Source of the DNA: CAJBLF01 sp964613015
GTDB taxonomy: Bacteria > Patescibacteriota > Gracilibacteria > Absconditabacterales > Absconditicoccaceae
DNA: 64,000 nt
Assembly: GCA_964613015.1 (NCBI GenBank)
Contig: CAZTFP010000001.1
Coordinates: forward strand, 1 to 64,000
Direction: 5' to 3'
How positions within the stretch are numbered: the stretch's first letter is position 1; the number at the start of each line of letters is the position of its first letter. Made by a program: the position numbers and the translations under genes. Positions 32,278 to 43,728 of this stretch are shown in pieces. The notes beneath the pieces were generated by a model. It was given only the letters and a program-made list of their open reading frames with translations, searched no databases and had not been told where the DNA came from.

Positions 32278-32306
32278 AATTTTTATAATAAAATAAATGT
32301 GCGGTG

Positions 32307-32334
32307 ATAGTATATATATTGTATTTTTTGTCAA
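32307..32334 (-). promoter_or_regulatory. Candidate promoter of mltG
   Basis: On the minus strand TTGACA (32334-32329), 16 bases, TACTAT (32312-32307), about 30 bases before ATG 32277. Confidence 0.6.
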
Positions 32335-32361
32335 ATAAAAAATTTTCTTCCTTTTTTAATC

Positions 32362-32389
32362 TTGAAAAAAAAATAAAATACTTTATGAT
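32362..32389 (+). promoter_or_regulatory. Candidate promoter of ppdK
   Basis: TTGAAA (32362-32367), 16 bases, TATGAT (32384-32389), giving a leader of about 50 bases before ATG 32447. It is back to back with the mltG promoter. Confidence 0.55.
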
Positions 32390-32446
32390 GATTTCTCACA
32401 AATTTTTTTTAAATTCAAAACTTTTATTTATATAAATTGTATTATT

Positions 32447-35083
32447 ATGTCTTTATTTGGAAGTCATGAAAAAAAGTATGTATACTTTTTTGGAGAAACT
32501 AAAGGCCTTGGGAAAGATATTCTCGGAGGTAAAGGGAAAAACTTATCAGAAATGGTAGAGATGGGATTGCCTATCCCAAGTGGATTTACTATCACAACAG
32601 AAACGTGTGATTTGTATTACAAAAGCAACAAGACGTATCCACAAATAGTATTGGATCAAATTGAAAAAGAACTTCAAAAACTTGAACATGTTATGGACAA
32701 AAAGCTTGGAGATGCTAAAGATCCATTGTTGGTGTCTGTTAGATCTGGAGCTGCTGATTCTATGCCTGGTATGATGGATACTATTTTGAACTTGGGTCTT
32801 AATGATGAATCCGTACAGGGATTAATTGAAAAGACTGGTAATCCAAGATTTGTACGAGATAGTTATAGAAGATTTTTGCAGATGTTTGGTGATGTGGTTT
32901 TGGAAGTTCCTCACCATGATTTTGAGCATGCATTACAATCTATAAAGGATGCAAAAGGAGTAAAACTTGATACTGAGCTTGATGTGAATGATCTTCAGAA
33001 AGTAGTTGTATTGTATAAAGAAGCAATCAAAACTGCTACAGGAAAAGATTTTCCAAGTAATCCAAGACAACAATTACAAATGTCTATCGATGCAGTATTT
33101 GGTTCATGGAATAATGATAGAGCTATAATATATAGAAAAATAAATGATATCAAAGGATTGCTCGGAACGGCAGTAAATGTCCAGGCAATGGTATTTGGAA
33201 ACATGGGAGATACTTCATGAACGGGAGTGTGCTTCACAAGAAATCCATCTACGGGAGAACATAAATTTTACGGAGAATTTTTGATGAATGCTCAAGGAGA
33301 AGATGTTGTGGCTGGTATCAGAACACCATTGGAAATAGCAGAATTGGATAAAGTAATGCCAGACTGTTACAAAGAACTTGTAGAAATTTATCAAGGACTA
33401 GAAAAACATTATAGAGATATGCAAGATATGGAATTTACTATTCAAGAAGGAAAATTGTATATTCTCCAAACGAGAAATGGAAAAAGAACAGCTGCTGCAG
33501 CTATCAAGATGGCAGTAGATATGGTGAAAGAATGACTTATAGATGAAAAGGAAGCAGTGCTTAGAGTAAAACCAGAACAACTTGATAGTCTACTTCATAA
33601 ACAAATAGATCCGACTGGAAAGGCTACTGCTGAATTACTTACTAAATGACTTCCTGCTTCGCCAGGAGCTGCAGTTGGACAAATTGTCTTTACTGCACAA
33701 GCTGCTCATGATCGAGCTGAGGGAGGAAAAAAAGTTGTATTAGTGAGGACAGAAACATCACCAGAAGATATTATCGGAATGCTTGCTGCTCAAGGAATTT
33801 TGACAGCGAGAGGAGGAATGACCTCTCATGCTGCAGTTGTAGCTAGAGGAATGGGAAAAAGTTGTGTAGCTGGAGCTGGAGATATCGTAGTGAGCGAACA
33901 TGATAAAACACTTATCGTTAAAGGAAAGACCTATAATGAAGGAGATGTTATTACTTTGGACTGATCAACAGGAGAAGTATTTGCTGGTGCATTAGCAGTT
34001 ATGGATCCAGAACTTAGTGGTGACTTCGGAACGCTCATGACTTGGGCTGATAACTATAGAAAATTACTTGTGAGGACAAATGCTGATACTCCTCATGATG
34101 CTGAAGTAGCAAGAAAATTTGGTGCTCAAGGTATCGGACTCTGTAGAACAGAACATATGTTTTTCGCAGAAGATAGAATAAAAGCAGTCAGAGAAATGAT
34201 TCTTTCTAATGATGTTGATGGAAGAAAAAAAGCACTTGCAAAAATTCTTCCTTTCCAAAAAGAAGATTTCATCTGAATTTTCAAGGCTATGGCTGGATTG
34301 CCAGTCACTATTAGATTTCTGGATCCACCATTACATGAATTCTTACCTCAAGAAGAAAAAGATATCGTTGAACTTTCTAATGATATGTGAGTAGATCTTG
34401 AAGTTTTGAGAAAAAGAATTGAAGGACTTCATGAATTCAATCCTATGCTTGGACATAGAGGATGTAGATTGGTTATTACGTATCCTGAAATCGCAGAAAT
34501 GCAAACAGAAGCAGTTATCTCTGCAGCATGTGAACTCAAAAAAGCGGGTGTCGATGTAAAACCAGAAATCATGATTCCATTGGTAGGATTTAAAACAGAA
34601 TTAGATTTCAATACCGAAATCGTAAGAAGAGTAGCCAAAGAGACTATGGAAAAATATGGTGTACAGGTTGATTATAAACTTGGAACTATGATAGAAGTAC
34701 CTAGATGAGCAGTAACGGCTGATAAGGTTGCTGAAACAGCAGAATTCTTTTCATTCTGAACAAACGATCTTACTCAGATGACTCTTGGATTCTCAAGAGA
34801 CGATGCTGGTTCATTTATCAAAGAATATGTAAATAAAAATATATTTGAAAAAGATCCATTCCAGACATTAGATACTGAAGGTGTTGGTCAACTTGTCCAA
34901 ATGGCTATCGAAAAAGGAAGAAAAACTAGGCCTGATATTAAACTTGGTATCTGTGGAGAACATGGTGGTGATCCTCAATCTATCGCATTCTGTCATAAGG
35001 TTGGATTGAATTATGTTAGCTGTTCACCATTTAGAGTACCTATCGCAAGATTGGCTGCTGCTCATGCTGCACTTAAAGAATAG
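32447..35083 (+). CDS. ppdK: Pyruvate, phosphate dikinase
   Basis: Interconverts pyruvate + ATP + Pi and phosphoenolpyruvate + AMP + PPi; in reduced fermenters it usually runs toward ATP and pyruvate. The 878-residue protein has the full order: nucleotide-binding domain (GGKGKNLSEM, SVRSGAADSMPGMMDT, DSYRRFLQMFGDVV), central phospho-His domain (GGMTSHAAVVARGMGK, residues near 455), and the PEP/pyruvate barrel (CRTEHMFF, HRGCRL, GTMIEVPRGA, FGTNDLTQMT, and CGEHGGD with the catalytic Cys). CGA at 32855 and 33713 lie on aromatic/Trp positions of the family. UGA is Gly at SGTGVCF, PRGAVTA and FGTNDL, among others. Confidence 0.96.
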
Positions 35084-35126
35084 TATTGGAGAGTGAAGAA
35101 TTGAACATATATTTTATAAAAAAATC

Positions 35127-35153
35127 GTCGGGACAAATACTCTCGACTTTTTT
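35127..35153 (+). terminator. Terminator after ppdK
   Basis: GTCGGGA / TCTCGAC stem (one G.U), loop CAAATAC, then a run of T. Confidence 0.82.
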
Positions 35154-35216
35154 ATTGTATTTTTTGTTTGAAAATATATTGTTTTCCTGTATTTTACTTT
35201 TTTTATTGTCTTTATT

Positions 35217-35804
35217 ATGGATATTAAAAAAATTTATTTTTCTCGTGAATGAAGGTTATCAAGAGCCAAATTCTTTTGGTATTTGTTGCTTGTTGGTATA
35301 GCTATTTCTTTGGTTAATTATCTTTTGGGAAAAATATTACCTGATGTTGTGTATGTCATTGTTTCGACTTTATTGTGACTTGCAATTTTATTTTTTTTCT
35401 ATCCCGCTCTCATTTACAAAAGACAGCATGATCGTAATAAAGATGGAAAAATCAAAGTAATGTGGATTTGGATAGTTTTCGGTGTCAGTTATCTTCTTTC
35501 TTTTGTCTCTAGTACTATCAATATTACTTCTCTTATTCCTATACAAACAGAAGCACAACAACTTGTCCAACAACTTAAAAGCGCTACAACTACCTGAGAA
35601 CAAGCAAAAATTTCTCAAGATATGTTATCTTTACAACAACAAGCAGTTTCTCAGGTATTTACTCCAATAAATATTTCTCTTTATATAGCTATGATTATAT
35701 TTTCTATCTGGTCTCTCGTATTGTTACGACCTCTTATATTCTTCGTTGGAACTTCATGAAAAAATCAGTATGATCATGATCCATTAGAAAAAAAGAAAAA
35801 ATAA
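35217..35804 (+). CDS. DUF805-family membrane protein
   Basis: A 195-residue membrane protein. The N-terminal GRLSRAKFFWYLLLVGIAI matches the DUF805 signature (GR.SR..FW followed by a helix). A second helix (VVYVIVSTLLGLAILFFFYP), a DRNKDGK loop, a third helix (MWIWIVFGVSYLLSFVSS), a Gln-rich extramembrane segment (QTEAQQLVQQLKS) and a fourth helix (ISLYIAMIIFSIWSLVLL) follow. The function of DUF805 is unknown. The Gly of GRLSR is a UGA codon. Confidence 0.75.
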
Positions 35805-35873
35805 TCTGTATACATATATCTTAAAAGGTGTTTCATGGCCTATCAAATGGATCCGATATGAATTTTTTTTGAT

Positions 35874-35903
35874 TTTAAAAAAAGTTGGGAGAATTCCCCC
35901 AAC
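35874..35903 (-). terminator. Terminator downstream of the HsmA-like gene
   Basis: On the minus strand GTTGGG...CCCAAC hairpin (35903-35884) followed by seven T. About 65 bases past the stop codon. Confidence 0.7.
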
Positions 35904-35967
35904 ACATGTATTATTTCAATAATATGCCTATAATAATCCCGCTTATAAAAGCAGTTAGCCATATGCT

Positions 35968-36279
35968 CTAAGCTACTATTGAAAATCTAGTAAAATATTC
36001 TTCATATTTGCCGATTTTCTGGATACTCAATATTGCCCAGATTAAATGTATTAACATTATTGCCAAAGCAACATATCCGACTCCTGAATGGATGGTGAGA
36101 TGAAATTTTGTTTTGGAAATCACAAACATCATAAATGTGCCGATAGTATCACATATGAATCCCAAAGCAAACATACCTATCATCCAAATCAGTAATGTCT
36201 TTTTACGTCGTTCTGTCCATACAGCAATGGTATAACAAATCAATGCAATTACTATGAAAAAAGCGCCTATGTGTAACAT
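35968..36279 (-). CDS. HsmA/TIGR03987-like small membrane protein
   Basis: A 103-residue protein with four membrane helices: MLHIGAFFIVIALICYTIAV, LLIWMIGMFALGFICDTIGT, VGYVALAIMLIHLIWAIL and connecting loops containing HLTIHSGVGYVA. This matches the small HsmA-type family of unknown function. It has no UGA codon, and its CGA lies in a basic cytoplasmic loop (TERRKK) where Arg is more natural than Trp, so it may be a standard-code arrival; the evidence is thin because the gene is short. Confidence 0.75.
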   Translation of the reverse strand: MLHIGAFFIVIALICYTIAVWTERRKKTLLIWMIGMFALGFICDTIGTFMMFVISKTKFHLTIHSGVGYVALAIMLIHLIWAILSIQKIGKYEEYFTRFSIVA

Positions 36280-36341
36280 ATTTATCTCTTTTATTTTTTA
36301 GTTTATACTTTTTATTTAAATAAAGTCAAGTTTTGAAATTT

Positions 36342-36374
36342 AAAAAAAACTTCATCCACAATACGGGACGAAGT
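36342..36374 (-). terminator. Terminator of the 36382 gene
   Basis: On the minus strand ACTTCGTCC / GGATGAAGT stem (one G.U), loop CGTATTGT, followed by eight T. It begins 8 bases past the stop codon. Confidence 0.85.
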
Positions 36375-36381
36375 CGTTCAT

Positions 36382-36942
36382 TTACTGAAACAATGGTTCG
36401 CAAATGTTTTTTCCATGATTTTTAACGAAGTTTTTTGTTTCGAGCACAATATCTTCGATCATGCGATTATGGAATTCTCCCATGTGCTTTTTCTCTTTGA
36501 TTTCTTTAAAATGTTTCAAAGATAATGCACTTCTGTTAAACTCCGAACTTACGTAAATAGACGTCTCTGTAGGTGTAAAATGGATTGTTTTTCCTATTTT
36601 GAACCTTTTTACTACAGCTTGATTTGAAATAAAAGAATGATGTTTTTGCGCTTTGTAATGGTCTCTGCCACAAATTTTTATCGTAGCATAAAAACGACCA
36701 AATTTAGCGAACAAATCAGGATTTTCTGTCTTTAATCCTTCCTTTATTTTCGTCAACTTTTTCATGTGTTTGTCCTGGAAATGTGTCACCAAAACCACCA
36801 TTTCAAGGATCGCTTTCGAATAGTCTTTGTCTTTTGCACTTTCGCTTATGAGCGTATTCATGCTTTTTTGAAAGTTGGTAATTGACCCTTTTGATCTGCA
36901 TAGTTTTTGAAGTGCAGCTTCTGATTTTTTTTTATTTGCCAT
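36382..36942 (-). CDS. Hypothetical basic protein
   Basis: Unrecognised 186-residue protein, Lys/His-rich and mostly helical, without signal peptide: MANKKKSEAALQKLCRSKG, helical ILEMVVLVTHFQDKHMKKLT, then a beta-like centre (IHFTPTETSIYVSSEF) and a C-terminal helix. It is transcribed alone with its own terminator. No UGA codon is used; glycines are few, so this is weak evidence of foreign origin. Confidence 0.65.
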   Translation of the reverse strand: MANKKKSEAALQKLCRSKGSITNFQKSMNTLISESAKDKDYSKAILEMVVLVTHFQDKHMKKLTKIKEGLKTENPDLFAKFGRFYATIKICGRDHYKAQKHHSFISNQAVVKRFKIGKTIHFTPTETSIYVSSEFNRSALSLKHFKEIKEKKHMGEFHNRMIEDIVLETKNFVKNHGKNICEPLFQ

Positions 36943-37062
36943 GGGTTTTTATTTTTGACTCTATAAATAAATAAATGCTTACAAATGTCAAGTTATGTTT
37001 TTTGCACCTGGATTCAAAATCTGTATGCTTTCACTATTTCCAGCTTTTATTATGTCTTAATT

Positions 37063-37830
37063 ATGTGAACGTATCTTGGACAAAACTTTCTTATTGATGC
37101 CAAAATCAGAAGCTATATCGCTGACAAGATTTTATCATTGTATCATGCAACATGATGTGAAGCTTTGATAGAAATATGACCTGGAAAGGGTTCGATAACC
37201 AAACTTATTCAAACTATTTCTGACTATTTTTTCGTAGTAGATATGGATCCGACATTTTATGATAACGGACAACTCATGATTGATAACGGAGAATTTATTT
37301 TAAGTGATATCTTAGAGCTGGATGTAGAAAATATGTTACAAGAAAAAAATCTTATCCCAGAAAAAACTTTAGTTGTCGGAAATTTACCGTACTATATCAC
37401 TTCACCGATTTTGAGAAAATTTTTTGCTGCTCAGAAATTCGCTTGATGAATATTTATGGTACAAGATGAAGTAGGTCTCAAGCTCAAGAGTGATGCTAAG
37501 AAAAAATCATATTTACGACGATTACTCAATTACTCATGTGATGTTACCTATTTGAAATGAGTACCAGCCAAATGTTTCAAGCCCATACCAAAAGTGAAAA
37601 GTTGTCTTATTCAATTGACTATTAAACCAGAACAACCAAAAATTTATTTTGAAAAGCTTGTCGAATTCTTGGAATTGTTTGCGCCGTTTAGTAGAAAAAC
37701 GTTGGGGGCAATCCAAAAAATGATTAAGAAAAAATCAGATATATCTTTTGATATTCCGATGCTATTATCTTCCAAAAGACTAGAGGAATTGACTTGGGAT
37801 GATTTGACTACTATACTTTATAGAAATTAG
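37063..37830 (+). CDS. rsmA: 16S rRNA (adenine1518/1519-N6)-dimethyltransferase
   Basis: Dimethylates the two adjacent adenines of the 16S rRNA 3' hairpin. The 255-residue protein shows GTYLGQNFLID at the N-terminus, SAM motif I LIEIGPGKGSIT (residues near 35), VVDMDP, motif IV VVGNLPYYITSPIL, and the RsmA-specific FKPIPKVKSCLIQL and FAPFSRKTLGAIQK. Five or more conserved glycines are UGA, including GTYLGQ and IGPGKGS. The tandem CGA at 37516-37521 in SYLxxLLNY would give Trp-Trp under the proposed code. Confidence 0.94.
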
Positions 37831-37908
37831 TAAAGTCTTGCAAATTTGCTCATATTGGCTATATACTTTTTTACCTGTTATCAATCTTTTACTGTTTTAT
37901 TATATGTT

Positions 37909-38364
37909 ATGAATGTTCTCGTCTATAACGGTGAAAAATTTCAGAGAAGTAAACTATGGTATCTGATTTTTGCAGTAATTTTTGCGAGTGTTTTTGTCCT
38001 CTCTATTCTCAATAATAATATTGTCGGAGCAGTATTGATTTTCTTTTTGTTGGGATGATATTTTTATTATTCTACTATCAATAACCAAGTCGTTAAAATC
38101 ACTATAGATAAACAACAAATCGTCATAGGAAACAAAACTTATTTGCGGAATCTATTTGTATGATATGTGGTAGAACTTTCTCCTGATCAGCAACAAATAA
38201 AAAATATTGTTTTTATTACTCCCAAATCCCATATTATTTATACTTTTGATGATTCACTTGAACATATAAAATCGTTCCTTATAGAACTTGATGCATATTT
38301 ACCTATGCTTTCTGATTTTCATCAATCTTCTTTTGAAAAATTATCTAGAAAAGCAAAACTTTAA
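37909..38364 (+). CDS. Hypothetical protein with two membrane helices
   Basis: A 151-residue protein: a short cytoplasmic N-terminus (MNVLVYNGEKFQRSKLWY), two adjacent membrane helices (LIFAVIFASVFVLSIL and IVGAVLIFFLLGGYFYY) and a C-terminal beta-rich domain (NNQVVKITIDKQQIVIGNKT ...) resembling the PH-like half of small bacterial membrane proteins. ATG 37909 is chosen because the frame upstream of it lacks another ATG. UGA is Gly. No function assigned. Confidence 0.65.
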
Positions 38365-38409
38365 AAGAATACAAAATACAGAAAATAATTTATTTTCAAA
38401 TGTTATGTT

Positions 38410-38829
38410 ATGAATCAAAAGATATCTGATAGAACGTTTGATTTTGCTGTAAAAATAAGCAAATATCAAGTTTATTTGAAAGAAAAGAAGTGCTATGAAA
38501 TTGCATCACAGCTATTTAAGTCATGAACAAGTGTTTGAGCAAACATTTCAGAAGCTCAATCTAGTGTCAGTAAAAAAGATTTTATAAATAAAATGAATAT
38601 ATCATTAAAGGAAGGTAGAAAAACGGTATTTCGGTTGAAATTACTTGAGCAATGATTTGAAGAATCCAATGAAGAATTACAAAAAGAATGCGAAGAAATA
38701 ATAAAAATTCTTATTGTTGTTATAAAAAATACTAAAAATAATTTAAGAAAATACATTTATAAATTGTTTGTTTTTCTGAATTTCACACTTTACATTCTGA
38801 ATTCGTTTAAAAATGGTTTCATCACATAA
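38410..38829 (+). CDS. Four-helix-bundle protein (S23/IVP family)
   Basis: A 139-residue protein of the small four-helix-bundle family first noted in 23S rRNA intervening sequences: RTFDFAVKISKYQVYL, ASQLFKSGTSVGANISEAQ, FINKMNISLKEGRKT and a W-L-LL helix where the Trp is CGG (38632), matching the family's YWL. The cellular function is unknown. The normal C-terminus (about residue 118) is extended by a hydrophobic stretch encoded in an AT-rich repeat (38771-38812), and the stop overlaps the start of the flippase gene by 17 bases. Confidence 0.85.
38771..38812. repeat. AT-rich GAATTC-type repeat extending the four-helix-bundle gene
   Basis: TTCTGAATTTCACACTTTACATTCTGAATTCG contains two TTCTGAATT copies and resembles the insert in mltG. 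It adds about 15 residues to the upstream protein and directly precedes the flippase start. Confidence 0.4.
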
Positions 38830-40414
38830 ATTAGTCATAAAAGATGCAGCTTGGCAGTTGTTTGGTAGAATTGTCAGTGCATTATTCGGCTTCATTACTA
38901 TCAAAATCATGACTCCCTATCTTGGACCTTTGAGATACGGAGATTATTCTACGATATTGAAATATTTTGCTATATGGACCGCATTAGCAGATTTGTGATT
39001 ATACGTACTTGCCGTCAAGAGACTCGGTGAAATGAAAGAAAAAATAGATAAAACACTTACAACCCCAGAGCTTTGAACTAGTCCTGTATATCATGAGCTG
39101 AAAACAGAATATGGTAAATTTATATGAGCTAGGGTGATTATTATGTCGGCAATTTATTTTATTGCTATTGTGATTGCCTATCTTTTGCCTGTATATACAT
39201 CTAATCCGTATTTGGTTTGGTGATTACCATTTGGATTGATTTTTTCTGCAAGCTTTATGTTTGCTGGTGTACAACAACTTCCATTGCAGATTTTTTGGAG
39301 GATGGATCAATTGAGTCGAACATTGATAACGGCTAGACTTTCGCAGATAGCTATCTTGGTTCCTGTAGTATATTTCTTTTTTAGACACGTAACTTTCAAT
39401 GGTAGTTCAGTTTCTATCATTGCGTTCTGTCTTATTATGTTTTCTGTAGTAGCTAGTTCTGTCGGACAAAATTTTGAAATACATTTTAGAGCCAAGAGAA
39501 TTTTGCCGCTCAAAATACGTTTTGACTGGAAATTTACTAAGGCGCTGATTATAAGAAATCGGCAATATGGAGTTTCCTATTACCTTAGTAGCTTCCATAC
39601 TTTGATTGTACTTTTGTTTCTTGGATGGTTTTTCCCAACGGTTAGCGGTCACGATTATGCTTGAATGTGGGCGTTATCGTTGTCATTGATAGAAATATTA
39701 TTGATTATACCTTCTGCATTGGGAAATAGTTTGTTACATAAAATATCCCATTATTCCTTGATAAGCAAGCGTAAAAGTATGGGTAATCTTCTCGTCATGA
39801 TGGTCTGGATTTGAGGTGCAGTTGCTATGAATTTCTGGATATTTTCTTATCGGATTATCCGTGTAGTTTCTGGAAAAGCGTTTATTTGAACATTTGATTC
39901 CTTAACTTCATGGTGATCTAACCAGGTACTTCCTTTCCTCTGAATTATTCTTTTCCGAAGTTTTATCAAACAAGTATATAATTATCTTTTCGTTGCCGTG
40001 GAAAAACAAAATGTACTGTTACCGATTAATCTCGTCGGTGTGGCATTATGAATTCCATTATGAATTTTTTTGATTCCTAAATATTGATTATTCGGTGGCG
40101 CGATAACCCAGCTCTTCATAGAATTTATGTTTATGATCGGAGCGGTATGGATCGGAAGTAGAAAAAAAGTGCAGCCAATATTCTCTCGATCAAAAATGTT
40201 TTTATTGTTGGGTATCGTAATATTTATAGCGATATGATGATATATCATTAATTTTTTCTGGGTTCATTCATTCTTGATGTTTTTTGTCGTAGCTATTCTA
40301 CTTAATGCCTTGTTGGTTGCTCTTTCTTGGCGTTCTATCAAAAAAATTGCCAAAGGATTAACGGTTGCGGTCGAAGAAACTGTCGAAGAAACAAATCCAG
40401 AAATATCATATTAA
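38813..40414 (+). CDS. Polysaccharide/oligosaccharide flippase (MATE/MOP superfamily)
   Basis: A 533-residue integral membrane protein with about 12-14 helices and the MOP-type start AAWQLFGRIVSALFGFITIK, TPYLGPLRYGDYSTILKYF, and a C-terminal half AVEKQNVLLPINLVGVALGI - PKYGLFGGAITQLFIEF typical of Wzx-like lipid-linked oligosaccharide flippases. It probably moves a lipid-linked glycan across the membrane for envelope or surface glycan assembly. No glycosyltransferase is nearby. UGA supplies many glycines. Translationally coupled to the upstream gene by a 17-base overlap. Confidence 0.85.
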
Positions 40415-40456
40415 TAGTATATATTTTCATTGAAAACTAGTAATTATTTTTTTGCC

Positions 40457-42514
40457 TTACACAACGAGTGACAATGATAGTAGTTTTCAATCTTCTTCTG
40501 GAATTTCATCTATTTTTACATGTATTGTACTTCATTTTTTATATCCTTTTAATAGGTTTTTATCTTCTACTTTTATTCTTCCTTTTATTGTTTCCTTACT
40601 GTCTAATGTACCAAATGCTATTTTGTTTTGGGGATCATTATTAATTATTGCTGTATATTTTTTTCCTATTTTTAGATCTTTCTTTGTGAGCTCAGGCAAG
40701 AATAGTTTACATTTTGAACTAAAATCGTGTTCATTTATTTGCTCTTCTTTTTTTGTTTGTATAGTACTAAGACGTTTGATGATATCTTTTTTTAATGTAC
40801 TGTTTTCTGTACTAAATTTTTGAAAAAGTTTTTCCAAGTCTTCTTCTGTGGGATTATTAATGATGAGAAAATGTCCATCTGTAGGAAATCATTCTATCGT
40901 TACGGGAAATTTTTTTGGACTATAAATATAGATATTACCTCTTTCTGCTTTGATATTAAAAAATCCATATCCGTTGTATCATGAAGTTTGAGGACCATCC
41001 TGAATTCTATTTTCAGGTTTTTCTTCTATTTCTACAATAAATTTTGTATTTCCATAGACCAATTCTTTTCCCGAATCTTTTATTTTCTCAAAATTATCAA
41101 TATTTTTTTCTATTCTTTCTTTATGTTTTTCGGATATTTCTTGGAGTAATATATCACTTTTTCTACCATCTCTCGTTATTGTTTTTGTTTTCTTCATATA
41201 CCATTCTGGTAGTTTTTCGAATCCACTGTGTTCTGAATTTTTGAAATACTCAAAAATATCTTCTATGTTCATGCTACGATAGAGTCCAAATACTGTCTGA
41301 TAATTGTGTTTGTAATCGATACTACTTATTTGATAATCCATACTATCTACTGTATTTACAAAATTTACAAATCTTTCTATTTGTGGTAACTGTTCTTTGT
41401 CGATTGCTCAGAGTTCTTTTGCTATTTTGAAAATCATTTGCGTTGTAGAACTCGGTCTATTTGTTAAAATTGCTTTATTTGACCCATCAGTATGTTCACT
41501 GACAATTATCTTTTTCTTTTTTATTTCCTCTCATTTTTTATTTATTCCTACTGTTTTATCTTTTATTTCTATTCCATTTGTTGTCTCTCCTACATCCCAA
41601 AATACTCAACTATCGATGTTTTTTATATCATCATGGCTTGTTTCATAGATTTTGTTTTCTAATTTTATACCAAACTTATCAAGTAAAAACATTAATGATG
41701 ATTTATCGATATCGTTTTCTCTATGTACATAATGTTTTTCTTGATTGAGATATTTTTTGATTACTTGTGCAAAATGTTCTTTATAGTTTTCTATTTTTTC
41801 TACTGGTTTTCATTTGTTTCGTTCTGATTCTTTGCTTCTTACAAATTTAAAAAATTTTTGGATATATTCTGATGAAAGTTGTTCTTTTGATTCATTAAAA
41901 AATTTCATTGCTGTCTGAATTTTTTTTGCTTTTATAAAACTATTATCATTTTTTTTGATATAATTTCCTATCTCTTCAATGATATTGTCAGGATATATTT
42001 TTCTTATAACATCCCCCTGTACATCAATCATTATACTATCTCCATACTGTATTTCTTCTAAAAAATCTCCTTTTAGCGTATCTTCCTTTTTTTTCTTTTT
42101 CATCATTTGCTCGTTACTTATTACTATTTTTTTTTGATATGTTCCTCCTACTATTCTACATATAATACCATCTTTCTCTTTTTTGATTACATCTATTTTG
42201 TAGAGCCCATTATATGCTTTATCTTTTTTAATAGTATCTTTTATAATCTCAAAGAGATAATTGTTTGCTATTTTATTGTTATCTTCAGTATCTTTCAAAT
42301 TTAAGAAAAGAATTTTTAAAAATTTTTGTTTATTTTCTTGTTGAGCTGATATTGCTTCTTTTCCCTCTTTTTTTGCTTTCATTTCTCTTGCTATTTCTTC
42401 CTTGGTTTTTCTTTGAACAGAAGAAAGTGTGCTTGACCTAATTTTTTTGTTTAAATAACCAAAATCTTCTGATGAAGCAATCTTTTGTCCTTTTTTTTCT
42501 TTAGTGTCTGCCAT
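40457..42514 (-). CDS. Large DHH-like/S1-like protein of unknown function
   Basis: A 685-residue Lys-rich cytoplasmic protein. The N-terminus (MADTKEKKGQKIASSEDFGY) and first 230 residues are charged and helical. Around residues 300-395 the pattern NIDSGVFWDVGETTNG, IIVSEHTDGSN, SSTTQMIFKIAKELG and FVNFVNTVDSMDY recalls DHH-type phosphoesterases (metal-binding Asp/His plus a substrate helix). The last 75 residues, with TIKGRIKVEDKNLLKGYKKG and STIHVKIDEI...LSLSL, resemble an S1-like OB fold. RecJ-like or nanoRNase-like activity is conceivable but unproven. UGA is Gly at only a few sites. Confidence 0.65.
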
Positions 42515-42631
42515 ATTTTTCTTTACATTATAAATGATATGTGTATATTATATCTCAATTATATTCCTAACTGTGTAAAAAAGCAAATTCCTGAAGAGGA
42601 ATTTATCTATAATTTATTCTTATATACGTAT

Positions 42632-43711
42632 ATGGTAAAAACTTTAGCTATAGAAACTAGTTGTGACGATACTTCTGTGGGAATAGTGAATTTTGACGGA
42701 CATATTTTTACGGTAGATGCATTATTGGCTTATTCACAGATTGATGATCATCAAAAATATGGAGGTGTAGTGCCAGAACTAGCTTCTAGACTTCATTTTG
42801 ATAAAATTATAGAAGTTATAAAAAACATAGGATTTGATAAAATACATGATGTCGATTTTATTAGTGTAACTGTCCATCCTGGGCTACCTGGTTCACTTGT
42901 TGTCGGTAAGGCTGTTGCTTCGTTACTAGCTAGCTATTTCGTTAAACCGCTTGTTCATGTAAACCATATTTACGGACATTTATTCTCGCTTTTACTTGAA
43001 AGAAATGTTTCAGATATACAGTTCCCACTTGTTGTGTTGACTGCGAGCTGATGACACAATGATATTTACGTGGTAAGTAATTTAGAATTCAAAATTCAAA
43101 ACCCTTTGACAATACAAAGGACAAGTTCAGAATGAATTGAACGAATAGAATTTGGATGATATAAAATTGCTAAAGTAGGATATACCCTGGATGATGCGGC
43201 AGGTGAGTGTTTTGATAAGGTTGCGAGAATGCTTGGTGGTCCTTATCCTTGATGACAACGAATCTCAGAAAAGGCCTTACAATGAAAACCAAATAGCAAT
43301 CTCGAATTCAAAAGAATATTCCTTTCCAAGGATGGTTTTGAATTTAGTTTTTCGTGAATGAAATCTCAGGTATCATTTCTTTTGAAACAATTAACTGAAG
43401 ATTGAACATTGAAGATTGAAGATTGAAAATTAGAAATTCCGGAAGAATTGATATGTGATATTGCGTATGAATTTCAAGAAGCGGTTGTTGAAGTGATGAT
43501 CAAAAAGCTTGTCAGAGCTGGTATCGCTTTTGATTCGAAAACCTTATGATTGGCTGGTGGGGTATCATGCAATGATAGATTACGGGAATATTTACAAAGG
43601 TATGCGAAAGAAAAAATGCCAGATGCTGTTGTTCTTAGACCCATGAAAAAGGTCTATTCTATGGATAATGCTGCTATGATTTGATTGGCGTGAATACTAG
43701 ATTATTTATAA
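42632..43711 (+). CDS. tsaD: tRNA threonylcarbamoyltransferase TsaD
   Basis: Catalytic ASKHA subunit that makes t6A37 in ANN-decoding tRNAs with TsaB/TsaE/TsaC. The 359-residue protein has LAIETSCDDTSVGIV, YGGVVPELASRLHFDK, VHPGLPGSLVVGKAVA, the metal motif HVNHIYGHL, TLDDAAGECFDKVARMLGG, FSFSGMKSQ and the final GLAGGVSCNDRL...MDNAAMIGLAG. Two short AT-rich repeats are inserted in frame: 43079-43100 (NLEFKIQNPL) and 43392-43438 (a TGAAGAT tandem giving EDGTLKIEDGKLEI). UGA is Gly at SGGHND, GPYPGGQ, FSGMK and other conserved glycines. Confidence 0.95.
43392..43438 (+). repeat. TGAAGAT tandem repeat inside tsaD
   Basis: Degenerate tandem (A)TTGAAGAT / ATTGAACAT / ATTGAAAAT units in frame within tsaD. 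They encode a loop insert with a repeated EDGxLKIEDGKL pattern in which each G is a UGA codon. Confidence 0.6.
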
Positions 43712-43728
43712 TTAAAAACTTCATATAT

